The notes under the pieces: model-generated
The model's input: the letters and a program-made list of their open reading frames with translations, nothing else
What the model was told of the DNA's origin: nothing
Databases searched by the model: none
Assembly: GCA_017465465.1 (NCBI GenBank)
Contig: JAFTWE010000054.1
Span: 1-64,000 of the forward strand
Reading direction: 5' to 3'
Origin: Clostridia bacterium
Lineage (GTDB): Bacteria; Bacillota; Clostridia; Oscillospirales; Acutalibacteraceae
Length of the DNA stretch: 64,000 nt
Made by a program: the position numbers and the translations under genes
In this document: positions 8,790 to 16,888 of the stretch, piece by piece
How the letters are laid out: each line of letters begins with the position of its first letter
Numbering within the stretch: position 1 is the stretch's first letter

Positions 8790-9152
8790 ATGAAAAAGTT
8801 TAACATTAAAAAAATCGTTGCAATTATGCTTATGATGCTCGTTGCATTCACATTTTCAATAACAGCTATAGCTGCCGAAGAAGCTCCTGCTGCTGAAGCT
8901 GCACAGGCTGAAACCGCAGAAGAAGCTGCCGAAACCTCATCAAACGGCCTCGGACTCCTTGCTGCCGCAGTTGTAACAGGCCTTGCAGGCATCGGCGGCG
9001 GTATCGCCATTGCGGCTGCTGCTCCTGCTGCTATTGCCGCCACAAGTGAAGACCCCAAATCCTTCGGTAAATCTCTTATTTTCGTTGCTTTGGGTGAATC
9101 AATCGCACTTTTCGGCGTTGTTATTTCAATTCTTATCCTCAACAAGATATAA
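8790..9152 (+). CDS. ntpK: V-type ATP synthase subunit K (rotor ring), with signal peptide
   Basis: This is the ion-carrying rotor-ring proteolipid. Only two transmembrane helices form the ring domain (about 54-76 and 93-118), as in F-type c subunits and unlike the four-helix Enterococcus NtpK. The carboxylate is E103 in VALGESIALFG. The first helix lacks the glutamine seen in Na+-binding c subunits, so the coupling ion cannot be decided here. Unusually, the ring domain is preceded by a typical signal peptide (KKIVAIMLMML to ITAIA-A) and an Ala/Glu-rich linker of about 23 residues. A GGAGG ribosome site precedes the ATG, and position between subunits I and F supports the assignment. Confidence 0.93.
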   Translation: MKKFNIKKIVAIMLMMLVAFTFSITAIAAEEAPAAEAAQAETAEEAAETSSNGLGLLAAAVVTGLAGIGGGIAIAAAAPAAIAATSEDPKSFGKSLIFVALGESIALFGVVISILILNKI

Positions 9153-9182
9153 GCAAACTTATAAAATTAAGCGAGTGATAAA

Positions 9183-9500
9183 ATGCGTTTGTTTTTAATC
9201 AGCAATAATTCCGACACCGCAACAGGTATGCGCCTTGCAGGGATTGAAGGAGTTATTGTAAATGATGAAAAATCTGCGGCTCAGGCTCTTGAATCTGCCG
9301 TTAAAGACGGCAATATTGCCATTGTTCTGATGAATAAATCTTTGTTTGATATGTGTGATGAAACTATAAAAGCTTTCAGAAAAGCACATACATCACCCTT
9401 GCTTGTAGAAATCCCTGACAGAGGCTCTTCTGCAGGCGGTGAATCATTAGCAAGGTACATCAGGGAAACCGTGGGTATTAACATAGGAGGAGCATCGTGA
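9183..9500 (+). CDS. ntpG: V-type ATP synthase subunit F
   Basis: A 105-residue central-stalk subunit with a Rossmann-like alpha/beta fold. It opens with an LFLISNN strand, followed by the GMRLAGIEG helix-strand pair typical of the family, a central AIVLMNK strand, and LLVEIPDRG ahead of the C-terminal helix SLARYIRETVG. The length is normal. Its end overlaps the GTG start of subunit E by 4 bases, which points to translational coupling. Confidence 0.9.
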   Translation: MRLFLISNNSDTATGMRLAGIEGVIVNDEKSAAQALESAVKDGNIAIVLMNKSLFDMCDETIKAFRKAHTSPLLVEIPDRGSSAGGESLARYIRETVGINIGGAS

Positions 9501-10087
9501 CTAACAACGAGAAGAAAGCGGCTCAGTTTGTAACCACTATTACCGAAGAAGCTGATGCTCGCTGTGAACGAATAAAAAAAGGTACAGATAAATATATAGA
9601 TTACGAGCTTAAAAGAGTTCGCAAGGCGGCAAAAGAAAATGCAAAGGCAGTTGCCAAGCTTGAAGTCAGTAAGCTTTCTGAGCAGAGCAATACTGATTCC
9701 TATAAATCACGAAATGAAATGATGATGCAGATTGTGTCATTTCGTGATGAAATCACAGGAAGAGTGCTTGAAAAGGTAAAGCATGGTATAGTTGAATTCA
9801 CAAATGGTGATTCTTATCAGGCTTTTCTTGAAAAAAGTGCAAAAAGCATTGTTGCCGCAATCGGTGAAGAAACAGTTATTTTTATAAGACCTGAGGATGA
9901 AAAGTTTGCGTCCGCTCTTCTGCCTTTGTGTAAAGGTGTTGAGCTTGACAAATCTATTGTTTTAGGCGGCTGTAAAGGTGTGAATGGGGCAAGCTCTATG
10001 CGCGCTGATGATACACTTGATGCTCGCTTTAATGAGCAGAAAAAAGAGTTTTATTCAACATCAGGTCTTAGCATAACGGGAGGTTGA
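9497..10087 (+). CDS. ntpE: V-type ATP synthase subunit E
   Basis: Peripheral-stalk subunit E, 196 residues. A long charged N-terminal helix (about 1-90) would pair with the G/H-like subunit, and a C-terminal alpha/beta domain (about 100-196) contacts the catalytic head, including the VLGGCKGVNGASSM turn characteristic of the family. The gene starts with GTG overlapping the stop of subunit F, with AGGAGGAGC as ribosome site. Subunit A follows after 4 bases. Confidence 0.88.
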   Translation: MTNNEKKAAQFVTTITEEADARCERIKKGTDKYIDYELKRVRKAAKENAKAVAKLEVSKLSEQSNTDSYKSRNEMMMQIVSFRDEITGRVLEKVKHGIVEFTNGDSYQAFLEKSAKSIVAAIGEETVIFIRPEDEKFASALLPLCKGVELDKSIVLGGCKGVNGASSMRADDTLDARFNEQKKEFYSTSGLSITGG

Positions 10088-10091
10088 AATT

Positions 10092-11846
10092 ATGCAGGAA
10101 AATAAAATTTTTGGCATAAACGGCCCCGTTGTAACCGTTTTGGGCAGAACAGATTTATCAATGTCCGAAATGGTTTATGTAGGCGAAAAAGGTCTTATCG
10201 GTGAGGTTATCCGCCTTGATAAGGATAAGGCTGTTATTCAGGTTTATGAAGAAACCTCGGGACTTCGACCGGGTGAGCCTGTTAAGTCCACAGGTCAGCC
10301 TATGAGCGTTACATTAGGACCGGGAATTCTTGATAACATTTTCGACGGAATTGAAAATCCCCTTGAAGCTATTGCAGGTACGGCAGGCGCATTTATTCCA
10401 AAGGGCGTGCGCCCTGCCCCTCTTGATGAAGAAAAGCTCTGGGATGTTACCGTAACCGCTAAAGCAGGTGACACTCTCAGCGCAGGAGATGTATATGCAA
10501 CCTGCCCCGAAACTCAGGTTATCACTCATAAAATTATGGTGCCCCCTGATGTAAGCGGTAAGGTTATTGAAGCAAAGCCTGACGGTAAATATAAGGTGAA
10601 CGACACAGTTTTGGTTATCGAAACCGACAGTGGAGAGAAGAAAAAACTTACCCTTTGCCACAAATGGCCAATCAGAACTCCGCGCCCTATTCTCGAACGC
10701 AAGCTTCCGACTAAGCCCCTTATAACAGGCCAGCGCAGTATTGATACCCTTTTCCCAATCGCAAAGGGCGGTGCGGCTGCTGTTCCGGGCGGATTTGGTG
10801 CAGGCAAAACCGTTGTTCAGCATCAGCTTGCAAAATGGTGCGATGCAGATATTATTATTTATATCGGTTGCGGTGAGCGCGGTAACGAAATGACTCAGGT
10901 CTTAAATGAATTCAAAGAAATTATTGACCCCCAGACGGGTAAACCCCTTACCAACAGAACAACTCTTATTGCGAACACCTCAAATATGCCTGTTGCCGCC
11001 CGTGAAGCGTCAATTTACACAGGCGTAACCATTGCGGAGTATTACCGCGATATGGGCTATCACACCGCAATGATGGCAGACTCAACCTCGCGTTGGGCAG
11101 AGGCCTTGCGTGAGATTTCGGGCAGACTTGAAGAAATGCCTGCCGATGAGGGCTTCCCTGCATATCTTCCGTCACGACTTTCAGAATTTTATGAGCGTGC
11201 CGGTTATGCTGAAAACCTCAACGGCACCGAAGGCTCTGTGTCAATCGTCGGTGCGGTTTCACCTCAGGGCGCTGACTTCTCTGAGCCGGTTACTCAGAAT
11301 ACAAAAAGATTTATCCGTTGCTTCTGGGCACTCGATAAGAGCCTTGCTTATGCAAGGCATTACCCCGCAATCAACTGGAACGACAGCTACAGCGAATATA
11401 TCAGTGACCTTTCCACCTGGTATACAGAAAATGTAGGTGAAGATTTTGCCGCCTGCAGAAATGAAGTTTGCACCATTCTTGCAGAAGAAAAAAATCTTAT
11501 GGAAATCGTAAAGCTCATCGGCTCAGATGTTTTGCCCGATGACCAGAAATTGATTATCGAAACTGCCCGTGTAATCAGGGTGGGCTTTCTTCAGCAGAAT
11601 GCACTTATTGACATTGACACTTATGTTACTCTTTCAAAGCAGCTTAAAATGATGCAGACAATTCTTCTTTTGCATCACCTTGCAAAGGAGCTTGTAACAA
11701 AGCAGATACCCCTTTCCAAAATCACCGCAACAGGTGTTTTCGATAAGCTTATTCAGATGAAAAACAATATCCCCAACGACAGGCTTGAAATGTTTGATGA
11801 CTATACTCAGCAAATTAAAGCCGCCCTTGCAACCGTTGAGGCTTAG
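10092..11846 (+). CDS. ntpA: V-type ATP synthase catalytic subunit A
   Basis: The catalytic A subunit hydrolyses or makes ATP in the A3B3 head. The 584-residue protein has a beta-barrel N-terminus, the A-subunit-specific non-homologous insert (about 110-200), the P-loop GGFGAGKT (about 236-243), the IIYIGCGERGNEM block holding the catalytic glutamate, and the DSTSRWAEALRE nucleotide-site segment. All catalytic residues I looked for are present. GGGAGG precedes the ATG. Length is normal for bacterial V/A ATPases. Confidence 0.97.
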   Translation: MQENKIFGINGPVVTVLGRTDLSMSEMVYVGEKGLIGEVIRLDKDKAVIQVYEETSGLRPGEPVKSTGQPMSVTLGPGILDNIFDGIENPLEAIAGTAGAFIPKGVRPAPLDEEKLWDVTVTAKAGDTLSAGDVYATCPETQVITHKIMVPPDVSGKVIEAKPDGKYKVNDTVLVIETDSGEKKKLTLCHKWPIRTPRPILERKLPTKPLITGQRSIDTLFPIAKGGAAAVPGGFGAGKTVVQHQLAKWCDADIIIYIGCGERGNEMTQVLNEFKEIIDPQTGKPLTNRTTLIANTSNMPVAAREASIYTGVTIAEYYRDMGYHTAMMADSTSRWAEALREISGRLEEMPADEGFPAYLPSRLSEFYERAGYAENLNGTEGSVSIVGAVSPQGADFSEPVTQNTKRFIRCFWALDKSLAYARHYPAINWNDSYSEYISDLSTWYTENVGEDFAACRNEVCTILAEEKNLMEIVKLIGSDVLPDDQKLIIETARVIRVGFLQQNALIDIDTYVTLSKQLKMMQTILLLHHLAKELVTKQIPLSKITATGVFDKLIQMKNNIPNDRLEMFDDYTQQIKAALATVEA

Positions 11847-11857
11847 GAGGCGATTTA

Positions 11858-13228
11858 ATGATAATTGAATATTCCGGCCTTAAAGAAATCAACGGCTCAT
11901 TGGTTGTTCTTGATAACATTAAAGATGCCGCTTATGATGAAATGGTTGAAATTCGCCTTGATAACGGCTCCTCCCGCACAGGCAGAGTGGTGCAGATTGA
12001 CGGTGAAAGGGTAGTGGTTCAGGTTTTTGAGGGAACAAAAGGAATTTCACTTGTCAACACTCAGACCCGTTTTACAGGCCACCCTATTGAGCTGAGCCTT
12101 GCTCCCGAAATTCTTGGCAGAGTGTTTGACGGACTTGGCAGACCTGCCGACGGTTTGGGCGAGGTTTATCCGAAAGAAAAGCGTGATGTAAATTCATCCC
12201 CGATAAACCCTGTTTCACGAGTTTACCCGAAAAACTATATTAACACAGGCATTTCCGCCATTGATGCTCTTACAACTCTTATCCGCGGTCAGAAGCTGCC
12301 GATTTTTTCAGGCTCAGGTATGAAGCATAACGAGCTTGCAGTGCAGATTGTAAAGCAGGCATCGGTTGCCGACGGTGAAGATTTTGCCGTTGTTTTTGCT
12401 GCAATGGGTGTTAAAAATGATGTTGCCGATTATTTCAAGCGTTCATTTGAAAAGGCAAATGTTATGGATAAGGTTGTTATGTTCCTTAACCACTCCAATG
12501 ACCCTATTGTTGAAAGAATTATGACCCCTCGTTGTGCCCTCACAGCGGCAGAATACCTTGCTTTTGAGCTTGGTATGAACATTCTTGTAATCCTTACCGA
12601 TATGACCTCTTATGCCGAGGCTCTTCGTGAGTTCAGCTCGTCAAAGGGTGAAATCCCTGCAAGAAAGGGCTTCCCCGGTTATCTCTATTCTGACTTTGCG
12701 TCACTTTATGAGCGTGCAGGTATTATCAAGGGCAAAAAAGGCTCTGTTACTCAGATTCCTATTTTAACAATGCCCAACGACGATATTAACCACCCCATAC
12801 CTGACCTTACGGGCTACATCACCGAGGGTCAGATAGTGCTTGACAGAAGCCTTGATGCCAAGGGAATTTATCCCCCTGTGGGAATACTTTCTTCTCTTTC
12901 GCGACTTATGAAAGACGGCGTTGGTGCAGGCTACACAAGAGAGGACCACAGCAAGCTTTCGGACCAGCTCTTTTCTTGCTATGCGAAGGTGCAGGATGCA
13001 AAATCACTTGCAAGTGTTATCGGTGAAGATGAGCTTTCGCCTGCGGATAAACGAATTCTCGAATTCGGCAAACGGTTTGAAAAGGAGTTTATTTCACAAA
13101 CTCAATCTGAAAACAGAACGATTATTCAGACCCTTGACTTAGGCTGGGAGCTTCTGAGAATGTTGCCTCGTGAAGACCTTGACCGACTTGACGATAAGAC
13201 GGTTGAAAAATATTATTATCAGAAATAA
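11858..13228 (+). CDS. ntpB: V-type ATP synthase regulatory subunit B
   Basis: The non-catalytic B subunit alternates with A in the head. The 456-residue protein has the family blocks INPVSRVYPKNYINTG and IFSGSGMKHNELA; the latter replaces the P-loop seen in subunit A, as expected. DMTSYAEALRE and GFPGYLYSDFASLYERAG also match. GGAGG precedes the ATG, 11 bases after subunit A. It is unremarkable for the family. Confidence 0.97.
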   Translation: MIIEYSGLKEINGSLVVLDNIKDAAYDEMVEIRLDNGSSRTGRVVQIDGERVVVQVFEGTKGISLVNTQTRFTGHPIELSLAPEILGRVFDGLGRPADGLGEVYPKEKRDVNSSPINPVSRVYPKNYINTGISAIDALTTLIRGQKLPIFSGSGMKHNELAVQIVKQASVADGEDFAVVFAAMGVKNDVADYFKRSFEKANVMDKVVMFLNHSNDPIVERIMTPRCALTAAEYLAFELGMNILVILTDMTSYAEALREFSSSKGEIPARKGFPGYLYSDFASLYERAGIIKGKKGSVTQIPILTMPNDDINHPIPDLTGYITEGQIVLDRSLDAKGIYPPVGILSSLSRLMKDGVGAGYTREDHSKLSDQLFSCYAKVQDAKSLASVIGEDELSPADKRILEFGKRFEKEFISQTQSENRTIIQTLDLGWELLRMLPREDLDRLDDKTVEKYYYQK

Positions 13229-13246
13229 TTGAAAGGAGGGTGCCTT

Positions 13247-13861
13247 TTGGCTCAGGTTTTTATTACAAAAAATAATCTCACAGCCCAGAAAAAATCCTTG
13301 GATTTAGCAAAGCTCGGCTATGATTTGATGGATAAAAAAAGAAATATCCTTGTGCGTGAAATGATGACGCTTGCCGAAAAGGCATCTACCATTCAAAAAG
13401 ATATTGATGCCGCTTATGTTCAGGCTTATGCGGCTCTTGAAAAGGCAACCGTCACCTTGGGTGATTGCTCCGGATATGCTCAGTGTGTGCCTGTTGATGA
13501 CAGCGTTAGCCTTAAAATCAGGAGCGTTATGGGCGTTGAACTGCCTGAAATTTCAATCGACAGCAGTCAGCCGTATATTTATTACGGAATGAACGATACA
13601 AACTCTCAGCTTGATGAAGCCTTCTATCAGTTTGAAAAGGTAAAAAGGCTCACCGTGGAGCTGGCACAGATTGAATCGGGAGTTATGCGCCTTGCAGATG
13701 CCATTAAAAAAACTCAGAAGCGAACAAATGCCCTGAGTAACATAATGATTCCGAAATTTACTTCAACAATTAAGTTTATATCTGATGCCCTCGATGAAAA
13801 AGAGCGTGAAGATTTTACAAGACTTAAGGTTATCAAAAGACAAAAAGAGAACGCTGTGTAA
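13247..13861 (+). CDS. ntpD: V-type ATP synthase subunit D
   Basis: Subunit D is the central rotor axle, a long antiparallel coiled coil. The 204-residue protein has the two long helices expected (about 5-75 and 130-195) and the family C-terminal block TQKRTNALSNIMIPK. The start is TTG 13247, preceded by AAAGGAGGG at correct spacing; the open frame extends six codons further upstream, through that ribosome site. The last codons and the stop form the left arm of a 13-bp terminator, so this is the final gene of the operon. Confidence 0.93.
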   Translation: MAQVFITKNNLTAQKKSLDLAKLGYDLMDKKRNILVREMMTLAEKASTIQKDIDAAYVQAYAALEKATVTLGDCSGYAQCVPVDDSVSLKIRSVMGVELPEISIDSSQPYIYYGMNDTNSQLDEAFYQFEKVKRLTVELAQIESGVMRLADAIKKTQKRTNALSNIMIPKFTSTIKFISDALDEKEREDFTRLKVIKRQKENAV

Positions 13862-13883
13862 AGCAATTAACTTTACACAGCGT
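13851..13883. terminator. Bidirectional terminator between the V-ATPase operon and the beta-helix gene
   Basis: ACGCTGTGTAAAG (13851-13863) and CTTTACACAGCGT (13871-13883) form a perfect 13-bp stem with a 7-base loop that includes the ntpD stop codon. A T-rich tail follows on both strands, better on the minus strand (TCTCTTTTTGTCTTTT). Confidence 0.8.
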
Positions 13884-13892
13884 TTGCTGTTA

Positions 13893-15776
13893 TTATAAGA
13901 TGTTGCTGTAAATATCAAGCCATAACCTGTAGTCTTTTACATCAGGCAGGGTGGCAGTTGAATATTTATCGTTGTGAGAATATGTGTTGTTTTCAACAGA
14001 AATATTTTTGCAGGTTTCACTAAAATACATCTGGCTGTCAGCAAAAATGCAATAATCTTTTTGTGAGTCAATATAATTGTTGCTGAAAGAAAATGTGTCA
14101 ACATTGTCAGCACTCAGAATCAGACTGTCAAATTTTACGAATTGATTGTTGCTGATTTCTATATTGGTGAATGGCTGTGAATCGGGATAATTGCCGTTAA
14201 TTCTTGCACCGATTTCAATCACACAGCCCCATCCGCCGTAATCACAGCTTTCAAAAGAGTTGTTTCTGATAATCAGGTTATCGACACCTGTTCCTTCTTG
14301 CCAGAGATTTTCGGTAACATCAAGAATAATTCTTATTGCCATACCCTGAGTTTTGTAAAACCTGTTGTTTTCACAAAGTCCGTTAGGTGATTGAAGCAAA
14401 ACGCCTCTTGCTCTGTGCTCGTGGAAGTAGTTGTTTGATATAACATAATTGCCGCTGTTGCAGTTTTTATAAAACATAATAAAGCCTTCGTTTACAAAGT
14501 CAGCAACAGGTTTGTCAAAATCAACTTCATAGGTAATGCCTTCAATGAGGCGGGAGTCGGTTATAGTAGCAGAGAAGTCGGTTTTTATGGAGTTTTCATC
14601 ATTGAATCCGACCTCAGAACCTGCTTTTAATTTCAATGCGGCGGCGGTAACTCGCAGAGTGTTTTTATCAATAACCGAATTAACATATCCCAGGTTATCA
14701 TGAACATTCAGCGCATCGTCACCCATTTGGCTGAAGTCGCATCCGTCAACCTTGAAGCAACCGTTGGTGTCTGCAATATGAATTGCATCTGCACCCAAAG
14801 AAACGTGCCTTTCATTTTCAAAGCCCGGTTCAGTGCCGATGAATGTGTTGAGAATCTGAAAATGAGAAGCGAATTCGTCGGCAATAAAAGCCATTCCGGG
14901 GCTGCCGTAAATCTTTATATTGTCAAATGTTATGTGCTCACTTTCAGCGCTGATGTTAAAAATATTTGCATCATAAACAAAATGACGGACTATGTAAGTT
15001 TCACCTGTTTCAAAGGATGACATACATCCGTTGTGAGTTACCCTGAGAATGTTGTTTGCAATCTTCTTAACATCGGTAATTGAGGTCGGGTCCTGATAAA
15101 GATAGCTTTCTTTAGAAGAAGATTTTTCACCGTAGGTGTAGGTTTGGTTGTCACATTGAGTAATTGCCTTGAGAGGAATATTTTCACTAACCTCATCAAG
15201 CTCAATGAATTCAAGGTCAATGGTGCTGTTGGCTTCGTCTGCATTAACAACCTTAACAACTGAGCCTATGCGCTGATTTTCCCAATCCCAGTTTACTGTG
15301 AGATTTTTGATTTCCACACCGCTGCAATACACTATACGGAAAAAGTGATATTGCTCACATCGGCTGAAAACAAATTCCGCTCCGTTTCCGTCAATTAAAA
15401 GATTTTCACAACCGTCAATGTAAATAGTGTATGGCGAAGTGAAATTATACACACCCTTATCAAAAACGAGCTTGGTGCCGGGGTTTTCTTTGCAATAATT
15501 TATTGCATCAACAAAGGCATAAAAATTGTTATCGTTTTCGGGGCTGAGGCCAAAATCAGAAGCCTTAACAATATTAAGCTTTTCCTCTTTCGGTCTGCCG
15601 ATGTAAAATTTCACCCCGTTTGCGGAATTGATTTCGCTGTAGCTCAGTTCAGTGTCGTCAGGCATCTGCTCAACGAGAATGTCTGACTGCGGCAATGGGG
15701 GCAGAACCCGGGGAGAAAAAATGTTTGTTACAAATAAAAGAATGCTTGCTAAAAGAAAAGACAAAAGCCGTATCAT
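13893..15776 (-). CDS. Secreted right-handed beta-helix glycosidase-like protein (GH110-like)
   Basis: A 627-residue protein with an N-terminal signal segment (about 2-20) and repeated short Asn-rich strands (DNLIIRNNSF, NIEISNNQF, ENNRFY) typical of a parallel beta-helix. The segment MGDDALNVH with the adjacent aspartates, and later HRARGVLLQSPNG followed by a WQEG.GVDNLIIRNN region, resemble GH110 alpha-1,3-galactosidases, in which paired aspartates are catalytic. I infer an extracellular or surface exo-galactosidase for blood-group or mucin-type glycans. Another beta-helix carbohydrate enzyme is possible. AAGGAG precedes the ATG. The E2-like gene lies upstream on the same strand, separated by a hairpin terminator. 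Confidence 0.6.
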   Translation of the reverse strand: MIRLLSFLLASILLFVTNIFSPRVLPPLPQSDILVEQMPDDTELSYSEINSANGVKFYIGRPKEEKLNIVKASDFGLSPENDNNFYAFVDAINYCKENPGTKLVFDKGVYNFTSPYTIYIDGCENLLIDGNGAEFVFSRCEQYHFFRIVYCSGVEIKNLTVNWDWENQRIGSVVKVVNADEANSTIDLEFIELDEVSENIPLKAITQCDNQTYTYGEKSSSKESYLYQDPTSITDVKKIANNILRVTHNGCMSSFETGETYIVRHFVYDANIFNISAESEHITFDNIKIYGSPGMAFIADEFASHFQILNTFIGTEPGFENERHVSLGADAIHIADTNGCFKVDGCDFSQMGDDALNVHDNLGYVNSVIDKNTLRVTAAALKLKAGSEVGFNDENSIKTDFSATITDSRLIEGITYEVDFDKPVADFVNEGFIMFYKNCNSGNYVISNNYFHEHRARGVLLQSPNGLCENNRFYKTQGMAIRIILDVTENLWQEGTGVDNLIIRNNSFESCDYGGWGCVIEIGARINGNYPDSQPFTNIEISNNQFVKFDSLILSADNVDTFSFSNNYIDSQKDYCIFADSQMYFSETCKNISVENNTYSHNDKYSTATLPDVKDYRLWLDIYSNIL

Positions 15777-15799
15777 TTAAAAAACTCCTTTATATAACA

Positions 15800-15822
15800 A
15801 AAGGAGGCATTGCGCCTCCTTT
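15800..15822 (-). terminator. Terminator of the E2-like acyltransferase gene
   Basis: AAAGGAGGC (15800-15808) and GCCTCCTTT (15814-15822) form a 9-bp stem with a 5-base loop. On the minus strand it is followed by TTTTGTTATA. Some read-through into the beta-helix gene is likely, because that gene has no obvious promoter of its own. Confidence 0.75.
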
Positions 15823-15825
15823 GAC

Positions 15826-16767
15826 TTACCAGTTTTCCATCTGCTCAGGGTGAGCAAAAATATCGTCCAGTCTGCGAAGGAAAGGTTCCATTTCACCAAA
15901 GTCAAGTGCTCTGTGGTCAAATGCCAGGAGAATTGGAAGATAATTTCTTACCGCAACAACCTTTTCGCCGTTTTCATTCACAATAACACCGGGCTTGTCA
16001 GAAAATGAGCCGATGCCGATAGCTGTAATCTGCGGCGGAATAACCTCAATGAGGGTTGTGCCGCAGTAAGCACCTTTGTTATAGACTGAGCCTGTGCTGG
16101 TGATGGTGATGGTGCCCTGCTCAATATCCTCTTTAACAATTCTGTCATTTTTAGGGATTTTGTTGTATTCCTTTTTGGCTTTACCCTTAAGGGTAACAAC
16201 CTTGTGCTTGCCTGTTTTAGCGCCGATAAGTCTGCCGAATGTGGTGATAAATTTACCTTTTTTGAGGGCTGTGAGAGTGTTATCCATAGAAACGGAAAAC
16301 ATTGCCTCTGTCATATCGGTCTTTTCCATTTTGCGCTTAACATCTGCTATGTAATCCTGCATTTCTTTGAGAGTGCGGCTTTCAAAGTTGTGCATATTGA
16401 TTGTCATCATAGCGCCGTTTGGCATAATCATAGGCATTGAAATATTGATGTCTTTATAAATTTCAATCTTACCTCTTACAAGGCGGCGGTTAAAGTCAAT
16501 GTGACCGTTCATTTCGGGGCAGGCCTTAAGACCCTCTACCATAACCTTAAGAAGAAGTGAATTTACTGAAATTCCTTTAGGCTTGATGTTTTCTTTATAG
16601 TAATTCATAAAATCGGTAACATCAGGCTCATAGTTGATTGCCGAATGGGGGATGTTCTGCCAAGACTCGGTGGTCATATTGGCAACAATTTTTCTCTGGA
16701 TATCAAAGTGAGTGGTTTTGATAACCTCAAAGCCCTTTTTACCTTTATATTCTTTTATCTGTGACAT
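15826..16767 (-). CDS. Stand-alone 2-oxoacid dehydrogenase E2-type acyltransferase
   Basis: A 313-residue protein with only the catalytic domain of dihydrolipoamide acyltransferases, the chloramphenicol-acetyltransferase fold. The catalytic histidine is H285 in AFDHRALDFGE, matching the DHR...D motif. TITSTGSVYNKG and the following VIPPQITAIGIG block match E2 enzymes. There is no lipoyl domain, no peripheral-subunit-binding domain and no E1 or E3 gene nearby, so it is not part of a normal dehydrogenase complex here. It probably transfers an acyl group from CoA to an unidentified small molecule. TTGACC-17-TATAAT lies upstream on the minus strand, and an AAGGAG ribosome site precedes the ATG. 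Confidence 0.82.
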   Translation of the reverse strand: MSQIKEYKGKKGFEVIKTTHFDIQRKIVANMTTESWQNIPHSAINYEPDVTDFMNYYKENIKPKGISVNSLLLKVMVEGLKACPEMNGHIDFNRRLVRGKIEIYKDINISMPMIMPNGAMMTINMHNFESRTLKEMQDYIADVKRKMEKTDMTEAMFSVSMDNTLTALKKGKFITTFGRLIGAKTGKHKVVTLKGKAKKEYNKIPKNDRIVKEDIEQGTITITSTGSVYNKGAYCGTTLIEVIPPQITAIGIGSFSDKPGVIVNENGEKVVAVRNYLPILLAFDHRALDFGEMEPFLRRLDDIFAHPEQMENW

Positions 16768-16793
16768 AGCTTGCTCCTTTTAAAATTTTAAAA

Positions 16794-16822
16794 ATTATAA
16801 CAGAATTTCCTCGCAAGGTCAA
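16794..16822 (-). promoter_or_regulatory. Sigma-A-type promoter for the E2-like gene
   Basis: On the minus strand TTGACC (16822-16817), a 17-base spacer and TATAAT (16799-16794), one base from consensus at both boxes together. Confidence 0.75.
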
Positions 16823-16829
16823 TAATTTG

Positions 16830-16858
16830 TTGCTAATTTGCCCAATGTATGCTAAAAT
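16830..16858 (+). promoter_or_regulatory. Sigma-A-type promoter for the sulfatase operon
   Basis: TTGCTA (16830-16835), a 17-base spacer and TAAAAT (16853-16858), with TGC directly before the -10 as an extended element. The -35 boxes of this promoter and of the divergent E2-like promoter are only 7 bases apart. Confidence 0.65.
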
Positions 16859-16888
16859 GAATGTATGTATGGGAGTGAGCGAAAGCCT

